From: a virus
DNA length: 21,087 nucleotides
Strand: one strand, 5' to 3'
IMG/VR virus record: IMGVR_UViG_3300037258_000252
Location: 1-21,087 of that record
Positions 1 through 5,735 of the stretch are shown in pieces (position 1 is the stretch's first letter; the number at the start of each line of letters is the position of its first letter). The translations under genes were made by a program, and so were the position numbers. The notes beneath the pieces are model-generated. The model saw only the letters and a list, made by a program, of their open reading frames with translations. It did no database searches and was not told where the DNA came from.

Positions 1-50
1 CGCGCGCTGCCCGAGAACAACTTGATAGTTTCCTCGGTGTTTTTGAAGTA

Positions 51-70
51 TGGCGGAGAGGGTGGGATTC
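51..70 (-). other. tRNA-Ser 3'-end fragment, probable att core
   Basis: Read on the minus strand, these 20 bases are GAAT, CCCAC, CCTCTCC, GCCA: the end of a T loop, the 3' side of a T stem, the 3' side of an acceptor stem, a G discriminator and CCA. This is the usual 3' end of bacterial tRNA-Ser. Sequence to the right (71 onward) does not continue as a tRNA: there is no TTC before GAAT and no anticodon arm. It is therefore a fragment, as expected where a phage integrates at a tRNA 3' end. It may be attP of a circular genome or the distal att junction of a prophage; the window cannot decide. A by-chance match of this length and structure is unlikely. Confidence 0.7.
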
Positions 71-168
71 TCGTCCGTGTATTGAAGAAAACCGTGGAAA
101 ACCGCTTAAATCCTGCTGCCTGCTTCCCTTACCGTACTTCCCGACTGTAAGGCTGAGTCAATCTTAGA

Positions 169-217
169 CAACCTGAATCAACCTGTCAACCCCTCTTTTG
201 GTAACAGCCGGTAACAG
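169..217. repeat. Two pairs of 10-base-period direct repeats (arm-type or operator sites)
   Basis: CAACCTG occurs at 169-175 and 179-185, with a related CAACCCC at 187-193. GGTAACAG occurs at 200-207 and 210-217. Both pairs have start-to-start spacing of 10 bases, about one helical turn, so bound proteins would sit on one face of the DNA. They lie between the tRNA-Ser fragment and an excisionase-like HTH gene. Arm-type integrase or excisionase sites near attP, or operators for the HTH protein, would fit. The function is inferred. Confidence 0.5.
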
Positions 218-274
218 TCCCAATCAAATTGAGGCAACTTTGGGGATTTCTGCAAATACGCAGTATGAATATAG

Positions 275-442
275 ATGCTACTCACCACCGACGCCGCCTG
301 CGAGTACCTCGGTATCTCGCGACCCACGCTCTACAAACTGATCGGCAAAAAACTGCGTGCCCATCTGGTCGCCGGGGCTTGGAAGTTCAAGCCCGCTGAC
401 TTGGAGACGTATCTCGAAAGCGTAGCGGTCGGACCGGAATGA
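275..442 (+). CDS. Excisionase-like helix-turn-helix protein (55 aa)
   Basis: This small protein starts MLLTTDAACEYLGISRPTLY and matches the HTH_17/excisionase (MerR-like winged helix) pattern: an LTT-xx-A-xx-LG-I-SRPTLY helix-turn-helix in residues 3-21, then a basic turn, then WKFKPADLETYL (residues 36-47), the usual closing strand and helix of the family. Such proteins bind short direct repeats and act as recombination directionality factors (Xis) or small repressors. The gene follows the tRNA-Ser fragment and 10-base-period repeats, which favours Xis or a linked regulator. No Shine-Dalgarno is evident before ATG 275, so it may be leaderless or start elsewhere. It overlaps the next gene by ATGA. 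The family call is fairly sure; the role is inferred. Confidence 0.75.
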   Translation: MLLTTDAACEYLGISRPTLYKLIGKKLRAHLVAGAWKFKPADLETYLESVAVGPE

Positions 443-645
443 AGGTCGATAGCTCGCACATCGCCGATGCCACGCACGACGGCAAGCATCTGACGGTCAC
501 GTTCAAGTCCGGGGCGCAATACACCTACCACGACGTTCCGACCGAGAAGTGGGAAGCGTTCCAGAAAGCGGAGTCCAAGGGGAAGTATCTGCACGAGCAA
601 ATCAAACCAACACACCCGTCCTTGCTCATCAAGGCTGGGGAATAG
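439..645 (+). CDS. KTSC-domain protein (68 aa)
   Basis: The whole protein is one KTSC domain, a small module named for its resemblance to the C-terminal end of a lysyl-tRNA synthetase form. Visible family features are S-xx-I near the N-terminus, LTVTFKSGAQYTYHDVP (residues 18-34), W-xx-F at 38-41 and AESKGKYLHEQI (residues 44-55). Stand-alone KTSC proteins are common in phages and bacteria, with no established biochemical role. The start overlaps the stop of the HTH gene by ATGA, suggesting translational coupling. The stop codon lies inside the ribosome-binding site of the next gene. Confidence 0.8.
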   Translation: MKVDSSHIADATHDGKHLTVTFKSGAQYTYHDVPTEKWEAFQKAESKGKYLHEQIKPTHPSLLIKAGE

Positions 646-653
646 GAGATTTT

Positions 654-824
654 ATGTTTATGACTCTGGAAGAAAGACTGGCACTGATAGCCGAACAGAC
701 AACCGAGGCATTGGAGGCATGGCTGCCCGAACTGCCTTTCATCGCCCACGAAGGTTGCGTCTCCGGGTTTGAGGTCAAGGACGAACTGTATCGCAGAAAG
801 GCGGGGGAGGGAAAAAAGCAATGA
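654..824 (+). CDS. Small hypothetical protein (56 aa)
   Basis: I do not recognise this protein. It begins MFMTLEERLALIAEQTTEAL, a predicted amphipathic helix, and ends in a basic tail (RRKAGEGKKQ). The start at 654 was chosen because AGGAG at 644-648 lies 5 bases upstream; ATG 660 is a weaker alternative. The same frame is open back to 549, but that upstream part overlaps the KTSC gene and has no ribosome-binding site. The stop overlaps the next gene by ATGA. Confidence 0.65.
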   Translation: MFMTLEERLALIAEQTTEALEAWLPELPFIAHEGCVSGFEVKDELYRRKAGEGKKQ

Positions 825-1456
825 GCGGAACATTCGGACACACGCAAGTCACGGAAGAGCAGGATGCCGCGCTCGCGCGGCTGGAGGGCTTCTTCGCCGC
901 CGTCGAAGCGCAGATCAAGATTCTCTGCCCCGATGGTCGGCGCAAGAGCCTCGCGCTCACGAAGCTGGAAGAGGCTTCCATGTGGGCGAACAAGGCGGTA
1001 GCCAAGGACGCGCCGCCTGAGCAAGCGAAGATCGACTTCGGCGCGGGCTTGGAGGGGCTGCAAGCCTGCGGCGTGTCCAGCGTGCTCGATACGGACTTTG
1101 AGGCACCCGCATGGGTCGGGACGGGCGGCTCTTGCGAACTCGTCGATGGTGTCTGCCAGAACCCGGAACACTACAAGCCCGCATCGGGATGGACGGCGAA
1201 AGAGCCTTTGTCTGACGCCATCGAGAGCGGCACGTCCGGCAACGGCTCGCTGGACTTCTTCGGCGTCCCTCTTGTGCTTATCGACCCGCCCACGGACGAG
1301 GTCAGAGAAGCAGCCAAGGTCGGAACCCATTTCAAGCTGGTACCGTGTGGACTGCCGTGTGGAATGACCGTCTCGTTCTACGATCTCGTGAACCGCAAGA
1401 AGGGACCGCCGCCGCCCCCCGGCACGGTGTTCGGTTCTCTGGACGATAGCCAATAG
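821..1456 (+). CDS. Acb2/Tad1-type hairpin protein with a C-terminal extension (211 aa); candidate anti-CBASS/anti-Thoeris sponge
   Basis: Residues 12-62 carry the signature of the Acb2/Tad1 helical hairpin: CPDGRRKSLALTKLEE (36-51) followed by MWANKAVA (54-61), almost the family consensus CPDSREKSLALTKLEE...MWANAAIA. Acb2 proteins bind cyclic di- and trinucleotides of CBASS, and Tad1 proteins bind gcADPR of Thoeris; both act as cytoplasmic sponges that stop defence signalling. Here the hairpin is N-terminal and is followed by about 140 residues (70-211) that I do not recognise, with six Cys (C83, C105, C112, C176, C180 and C36 in the hairpin), a C-xxx-C pair at 176-180 and a proline run near the end (196-200). 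Typical Acb2 is only about 90-100 aa. The start overlaps the previous stop (ATGA), with a GGAGGG ribosome-binding site upstream. Family membership is strong; activity and ligand are inferred. Confidence 0.8.
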   Translation: MSGTFGHTQVTEEQDAALARLEGFFAAVEAQIKILCPDGRRKSLALTKLEEASMWANKAVAKDAPPEQAKIDFGAGLEGLQACGVSSVLDTDFEAPAWVGTGGSCELVDGVCQNPEHYKPASGWTAKEPLSDAIESGTSGNGSLDFFGVPLVLIDPPTDEVREAAKVGTHFKLVPCGLPCGMTVSFYDLVNRKKGPPPPPGTVFGSLDDSQ

Positions 1457-1471
1457 GAAAGGGGTGAGCTA

Positions 1472-2014
1472 ATGCGCCGCAAGTATGTCCATGTCTCCCC
1501 TGAGACAACTGAGAAAATTGCCGAACTGTACAACGCTGGGCAGAGCCAGCCTGCTATCTCCGCGCAACTCAATTTGTCTTCCGGTGCAATTCGTAACCAT
1601 CTGAAAAAAGCCGGGGTCCACATTCGTCCGCATGGTAGACCGGGAGAGAGTAACCCCAATTATCGGCATGGCGCGGGCGCTACCGGCACGGATCGAATCC
1701 CCGAATATGCTGCTTACCACAACGCAAAGCAACGCTGTGAAAACCCCAACAATGATCGCTATGTAGATTGGGGCGGACGGGGAATCAAATTTCTATTCGC
1801 TTCGTTCGAGCAATTCTCGGCTGAACTCGGGCACAAACCTACGCCAGAGCATCAATTAGACCGCAAGGACAACGATGGGAACTATGAGCCGGGGAATGTG
1901 CGATGGGCGACGCTAACGGTACAAGCGACGAATAAGAGACCACCAATCAGAGTAGCAGATCGTAGTCCGCTGACAGGGCGATACATTCCAACAAGAAAAG
2001 AGGAGGCAGCATGA
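1472..2014 (+). CDS. HNH-like (homing endonuclease-type) protein with N-terminal HTH (180 aa)
   Basis: The N-terminus (residues 8-48) is a resolvase-like HTH with AELYNAGQSQPAISAQL. A linker with NPNYRHG follows, then the phage-typical C-terminal block: W-GGRGI (residues about 98-104), LDRKDNDGNYEPGNVRWAT (129-147) and Q-xx-NKR. This block resembles the end of HNH/NUMOD-type homing proteins (the D-x-N-N-xx-N-L-x-W-xT pattern), but the usual first His is not visible (LDR instead), so nuclease activity is uncertain. A related copy lies at 8238-8783 with a different N-terminus. The gene sits 15 bases after the Acb2/Tad1-type gene, has AGGGGTGAG before its start, and overlaps the next gene by ATGA, so it is well embedded in the operon. 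Confidence 0.75.
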   Translation: MRRKYVHVSPETTEKIAELYNAGQSQPAISAQLNLSSGAIRNHLKKAGVHIRPHGRPGESNPNYRHGAGATGTDRIPEYAAYHNAKQRCENPNNDRYVDWGGRGIKFLFASFEQFSAELGHKPTPEHQLDRKDNDGNYEPGNVRWATLTVQATNKRPPIRVADRSPLTGRYIPTRKEEAA

Positions 2015-2184
2015 AGGGAGATTTACTCGCTAGTGGGGGTTCGAGGGCGGTATTTCCGAGCCTTAGTCACGTGTCCGATTCCAAGTGGGAACAGGCGTTC
2101 GGCAAGCCGGAATCGAAGCCGGTCAAGGGGTCTGCCGACAAGAAGCGCAAGGCTGCGCAGCGCAAGAAGGGCAAGAAAGAATGA
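2011..2184 (+). CDS. Lys-rich small protein (57 aa)
   Basis: I do not recognise this protein. The N-terminal half is mixed (MKGDLLASGGSRAVFPSLSH). The C-terminal 20 residues are strongly basic (DKKRKAAQRKKGKKE), suggesting nucleic-acid contact, though this is inference. A strong AGGAGG at 2001-2006 lies 4 bases before the ATG. It overlaps the previous HNH-like gene by ATGA and the next gene by ATGA, which supports real translation. Confidence 0.65.
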   Translation: MKGDLLASGGSRAVFPSLSHVSDSKWEQAFGKPESKPVKGSADKKRKAAQRKKGKKE

Positions 2185-2441
2185 GCTACTTTGACGAAAC
2201 CGACATTCCCGTAGTCGCGCTGTGTGCGCTGACAGTAGCTTACATACGCGACCTGATGCGGCAACTGTACGAGGTTGGTCAGATGTCCCCGGAGGAGATC
2301 AAAAGGCGGTTAGTCGAAGGGTTCGCCAAGGCTACCGCGCAAGGCTCATCCGAAAAGCCTGAATCCGTTCCCGCATCTCCTGATTCTCCGCCCGAGTCCG
2401 ACCCGCAGACGACTCCTGAAACTTCTGAATTTTCCCGCTGA
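2181..2441 (+). CDS. Small protein with hydrophobic N-terminal segment (86 aa)
   Basis: The start at 2181 overlaps the previous stop by ATGA. Residues 9-22 (IPVVALCALTVAYI) form a short hydrophobic stretch that could be a membrane helix. A helical charged middle follows, then a Pro/Ser/Glu-rich tail (residues 55-86) that looks disordered. I do not recognise the family. The last 110 bases run antisense through the 3' end of the 1130-aa gene, so the low-complexity tail is constrained by the opposite coding strand. Confidence 0.6.
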   Translation: MSYFDETDIPVVALCALTVAYIRDLMRQLYEVGQMSPEEIKRRLVEGFAKATAQGSSEKPESVPASPDSPPESDPQTTPETSEFSR

Positions 2442-5400
2442 TGAGCGGGCGCAATGCCCGCTGTTCCGTCAATCCCGCCTCGCCCCACACTTGCAGCGCG
2501 TCCGCCAAGTCCAGACGGGCGACGGTCGCCATGATCGGCATGGGGTACTTGTTCGCCTTCTCGATGATGTCCGTCGCCTGCTTCTCGCTGATCTTTGCCT
2601 CGGCTCCGCTGGCTGCCTGATGGATGGCTTTCAGCGCATTCATGCGTCCTTGCTGGTCGCGTGAGTTGATGGCATCCCGCAGATCGTCCTCCAGCTTGTA
2701 GCGACGCTGCGCGGACGCCAACTCCTCGCCTTCGAGCGGAGCGCCTTGGCTCTTTTTGGAAGCAAGCTGCATCGCAAGCGTCTGCGCTGGCGTGAATATC
2801 TTGTGCGACCCGATGCCCACGCCTTGCAGCGTCTTGTCCAGCGCACCGGGCTGGCTCACCTGCTGGTTCGGGTACAGACCTTGCAGCGGGATGGGAGTGA
2901 CCTGCCGCAAGGTGTCGAAGACCTTCTGCGCGGATGAAATCTTGTGACCCTGCTGGTCAACGCCTTCGATCCATTCGCCGGGTGCCCGCACGAGCAGCGG
3001 GTTGACGCGGTTCATGGCGAAGTCCCTCGGCTTCTCGACGAAATGCAGGAAGTCGCCGAGCGTGGTACGCAAGGTGTACTCGCGCTTGCCGTCCTTGGAC
3101 TGCACGCCGAATCCCGCCTCGGGATGGGTGTCGCCGCTGGTGAGGTAGTTGATGCCGCGAGCCAACAGCCATTGCGAGGCGTTGAACGCGATGAGGCTCT
3201 TGACGAGAGTTCCGCCGTGTCCGCCCGCAACGTCCAGCACCGAGCGTCCGGTCGATTCCAAGAAGTCGGGGGCGAGCAAGAGCGCCCGCAAGGTGTTCTG
3301 CGTGGAAGCGGAGCGTCCCATGACGGTGTAGTTGAGTCCGCCGAATTTGTTGTTGACCTGAGACGCGGCGATGCGTCCTGCTTGGGTCTCGTCCAAGTCG
3401 GGCTTGGACTTCATAATCTGACCCTTCAGTTTGTCGTACAGGTCGAACTTCAGGCTGGTAATCCAGCCGGACGGACCGAACAGTCTCTCTTCTATCGCCC
3501 GGTTGAAATTCCCGATGAGCGGAATCTTGTTGATGAGCGAGTTCTTTTCGCCGACCAACCCTTCGCCCAAATATCCGCTGAATCCCGGTCTCGTGGACGA
3601 TGCCACGACCCCGTCGCGGATGGCGGACTTCTGCGCGTCGCTCAGGTTGAAATAGTCGATGTCCTTGGGGACGAAAAGCATCTTGCGGTTGGTTCCCCAT
3701 AGCGGGTTCATCCCGCTTTCGAGCGTGCGGTTCAAGATGGTCGCCCAGTGGAAAGGGCTGAGGGAAAGCAAATCGGATTTCGCTTCGCTGGATGCCTTGA
3801 GCGCGGCTCGCAGCAAGGCGTTCTTTGGCGCGGTCGATTCGAGCATGGCGTTCAAGTGCGGGGCGATGTCGGGATGCGCGTACACCGGCACCCTCGCGTT
3901 CGCAACCTTGGGAGCCTGCGCTGCGGCATCGGTGGGGATTCCCTGCATCCCTTTTTCCATGATGGCTTGCTCGGGGACGGGACCGCTTCCAAAAGGCACG
4001 ATGGCGGACTGCGGCAGTTGCGCCGCTTCCGCGGCCGTCACGGGACGCCACACGGACAGCCCGGTCGGAACGTAGTCCGACTGCTTCCACATATACGCTG
4101 GCTGCGCGGGTTTCTCCGCCTTGACGAACTGCGCCATCTGCGGAGCCTCGCCCATCAATTTGTTCGAGGGTTGCGACTTGACGATAGCCTGCGTCTGCGC
4201 GGGAGCGTTCAAGGTCTCCGCTGGTTCTCCGGGGACTTCGTAGATGCGACCCGACTTCAATAGCTCGTCGAACTTTCCCGCCGCTTTCAGTCTCGATATT
4301 TCTCCGGGGTCAACCGGCGCATCCATCGGGCGGGTGTATCCGGGCATGAGTTTGCCGGGAGCCGCCATCGGAGCGCCTTCGTTCGTGTAGGACGATGCCA
4401 GCTTTTCGCCAAGGTCGTTGCGACCGAGAAGATTGCTCACCTTCTCGTGGTAGTCGCTGATAAGGCGGACGGCGTCCTTGGTGGTCGGTGTCAGTCCGGC
4501 TTGCTGCGCGTCCGCATAGGAATCGAACTTGCGCTTCTTGAGGAAGTCGCGGTCGGAATCCATGAGCGTGCGCTCGACCGGCTTGCCCGTCGTGGGGTCA
4601 AGGTCTTCGACCGTGTGACGGTGAGGCAGGTAGTTCGCCTTGCCGCCGTCCTCGGGCAAGAGGTTCTTGAACTTCAGGTGCGCAAGGTCGGCGTTCAAAA
4701 TTTGCTTCAACTGGTCGCGGGCTTCGATTTCCTTGTCGGACAGTTGCTTGGCGGCGCGGTAGAGCGGCGCTTCGTCCTTGGTCGCCGGATTCGCTTCCGC
4801 CCGTTGCGCCCACTTCTCTAGCACATTGGGGTCGGCGTTCGCCTCGATGCTCATGCCGATGGCGATGCGGCGTTTCTCGTCGGGGATTTGCTTCGAGAAA
4901 TGCTTGAAAATGTCGTGCGCTTGCCCGACCCCCACTTGGTTCGATTCTTGGTAGCCGTACGTGCCATCGGCGTACTGCACCTGCATCATCGCCTTGCCCT
5001 TGGGGGACGTTGCACGCATCTCTTCCAAATCGTGGGCGACGCCTTTGGTCGCCATTCCCGTCGCCACCGCGTTCAAGAGGGATTCGGTTCCGAACTGTTC
5101 CAGCCGGGTGAGCGCCTTGGCTTTGTCGTTCTCGTTTTTCGCCGAGCGGTAGTCGCCCCACATGAGTTCCGCTTGGGGCAGGGTGTTGGTGCCGAGATCG
5201 TAGCCGTACTTCGCAAGGAATCCCACGTTGCCTGCGAGCTTCGCTTTCTGCACGATGCCAGCGGCTTCGGTGAGCGTCATCGCTCCCGCCTTGACCAGTC
5301 CTTGTTCGACCGCCGACTCCCCGAAGGAAGCTACGGCGAGACCCACGGAGAGCGGCGAGGTCATGCCGGAAAGGAAGTCCTCGGCTCCCGCCTCGAACCC

Positions 5401-5724
5401 GCCCGCGCCTTGGCGGTGGGAGGCGAGTCCGAACAGGGATGTGGTGAGCGGCTCGTTGAGCCACGACCATGCCTTGGATGCGAAGGAACCGTCGCCTTCC
5501 GGTTGCGATGTAGCGGCAGGAGCCGCCTCTGTGTGCGGCTGAGAAAAGAAATTGGCGGGTAGCGTGTCGGGAGCCGCGCTCGCGGACTGCGTCGTCGCGG
5601 ACTGCGGCGTAGCTCTGCTGAAAAAGTCGGCAGGGAGAGTATCGGGAGCCGCGCTAGGCGGCGGCGTATTCGATTGAGGCTGGTCGAAAAATCCAGCCGG
5701 AAGTGTGGCGGGTGAGTTCCCCAT
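2332..5724 (-). CDS. Giant virion protein, candidate internal/ejection protein (1130 aa)
   Basis: The N-terminus carries three LPAxFF motifs (residues 8-13, 30-35, 55-60) separated by Pro/Ala/Ser/Gln-rich linkers. Residues 85-340 are mainly helical. NYLPHRHT lies at 364-371. A block with NNKFGGLNYTVMGRS (791-805) and LLLAPDFLES (815-824) resembles modules in phage polyvalent and internal virion proteins. A hydrophobic stretch (843-863) could insert in a membrane. The C-terminal 150 residues are helical and charged. It is the last and largest of a 231-575-1130 aa series, like T7 gp14-gp15-gp16, which form the internal core and the ejection conduit. The start at 5724 has AAGAAGG 6 bases upstream. 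I see no clear catalytic lysozyme motif. The gene is certain; the ejection role is inferred from size, order and composition. Confidence 0.65.
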   Translation of the reverse strand: MGNSPATLPAGFFDQPQSNTPPPSAAPDTLPADFFSRATPQSATTQSASAAPDTLPANFFSQPHTEAAPAATSQPEGDGSFASKAWSWLNEPLTTSLFGLASHRQGAGGFEAGAEDFLSGMTSPLSVGLAVASFGESAVEQGLVKAGAMTLTEAAGIVQKAKLAGNVGFLAKYGYDLGTNTLPQAELMWGDYRSAKNENDKAKALTRLEQFGTESLLNAVATGMATKGVAHDLEEMRATSPKGKAMMQVQYADGTYGYQESNQVGVGQAHDIFKHFSKQIPDEKRRIAIGMSIEANADPNVLEKWAQRAEANPATKDEAPLYRAAKQLSDKEIEARDQLKQILNADLAHLKFKNLLPEDGGKANYLPHRHTVEDLDPTTGKPVERTLMDSDRDFLKKRKFDSYADAQQAGLTPTTKDAVRLISDYHEKVSNLLGRNDLGEKLASSYTNEGAPMAAPGKLMPGYTRPMDAPVDPGEISRLKAAGKFDELLKSGRIYEVPGEPAETLNAPAQTQAIVKSQPSNKLMGEAPQMAQFVKAEKPAQPAYMWKQSDYVPTGLSVWRPVTAAEAAQLPQSAIVPFGSGPVPEQAIMEKGMQGIPTDAAAQAPKVANARVPVYAHPDIAPHLNAMLESTAPKNALLRAALKASSEAKSDLLSLSPFHWATILNRTLESGMNPLWGTNRKMLFVPKDIDYFNLSDAQKSAIRDGVVASSTRPGFSGYLGEGLVGEKNSLINKIPLIGNFNRAIEERLFGPSGWITSLKFDLYDKLKGQIMKSKPDLDETQAGRIAASQVNNKFGGLNYTVMGRSASTQNTLRALLLAPDFLESTGRSVLDVAGGHGGTLVKSLIAFNASQWLLARGINYLTSGDTHPEAGFGVQSKDGKREYTLRTTLGDFLHFVEKPRDFAMNRVNPLLVRAPGEWIEGVDQQGHKISSAQKVFDTLRQVTPIPLQGLYPNQQVSQPGALDKTLQGVGIGSHKIFTPAQTLAMQLASKKSQGAPLEGEELASAQRRYKLEDDLRDAINSRDQQGRMNALKAIHQAASGAEAKISEKQATDIIEKANKYPMPIMATVARLDLADALQVWGEAGLTEQRALRPLISGKIQKFQESSAGRTRAENQEMRERIQAFRMSLAR
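2434..2462. promoter_or_regulatory. Two mutually exclusive hairpins at the convergent gene ends
   Basis: CCCGCT (2434-2439) can pair with AGCGGG (2444-2449) around a 4-base loop; alternatively AGCGGGC (2444-2450) can pair with GCCCGCT (2456-2462) around a 5-base loop. The first arm contains the first base of the plus-strand operon's last stop codon. No T-run follows on either strand, so this is not a classic intrinsic terminator. It may slow transcription or protect 3' ends. It also lies inside the coding sequence of the 1130-aa protein. Confidence 0.35.
5522..5715 (-). repeat. Three LPAxFF-coding repeats at the start of the giant protein
   Basis: The encoded motifs are LPAGFF, LPADFF and LPANFF, spaced 22 and 25 residues apart, the last two preceded by AAPDT. 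At DNA level, TCGGGAGCCGCGCT recurs at the end of the second and third units. The surrounding sequence is low-complexity, so the conserved hexamers stand out as short linear motifs. Confidence 0.75.
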
Positions 5725-5735
5725 TTAGACCTTCT

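Larger units (their letters stand above)
1..274. other. Gene-poor left end
   Basis: No convincing gene is visible. A plus-strand frame is open from 1 to 150, but it runs across the tRNA fragment and gives the YGGEGGI-type peptide that is a familiar artefact of translating tRNA-Ser regions. The stretch is less G+C-rich than the genes and contains the att-like core (51-70) and the short direct repeats (169-217). No clear sigma-70 promoter could be fixed. Confidence 0.5.

Noticed and set aside
1-150. Open plus-strand frame crossing the left end
   Set aside because: It translates the tRNA-Ser fragment into a YGGEGGI-type peptide, a known artefact, and lacks a start and any family pattern.
240-269. 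Possible sigma-70 promoter TTGGGG - 18 bases - TATGAA before the HTH gene
   Set aside because: Both boxes match the consensus poorly and the start point would fall on the ATG; not strong enough to list as a feature.
629-1453. 274-aa minus-strand open frame opposite the Acb2/Tad1-type gene
   Set aside because: It is Arg-rich, shadow-like translation opposite genes with recognisable domains and proper overlaps.
2957-4090. 377-aa minus-strand frame inside the giant gene
   Set aside because: Arg/His-rich composition typical of an out-of-frame shadow; the 1130-aa frame is continuous and domain-like.
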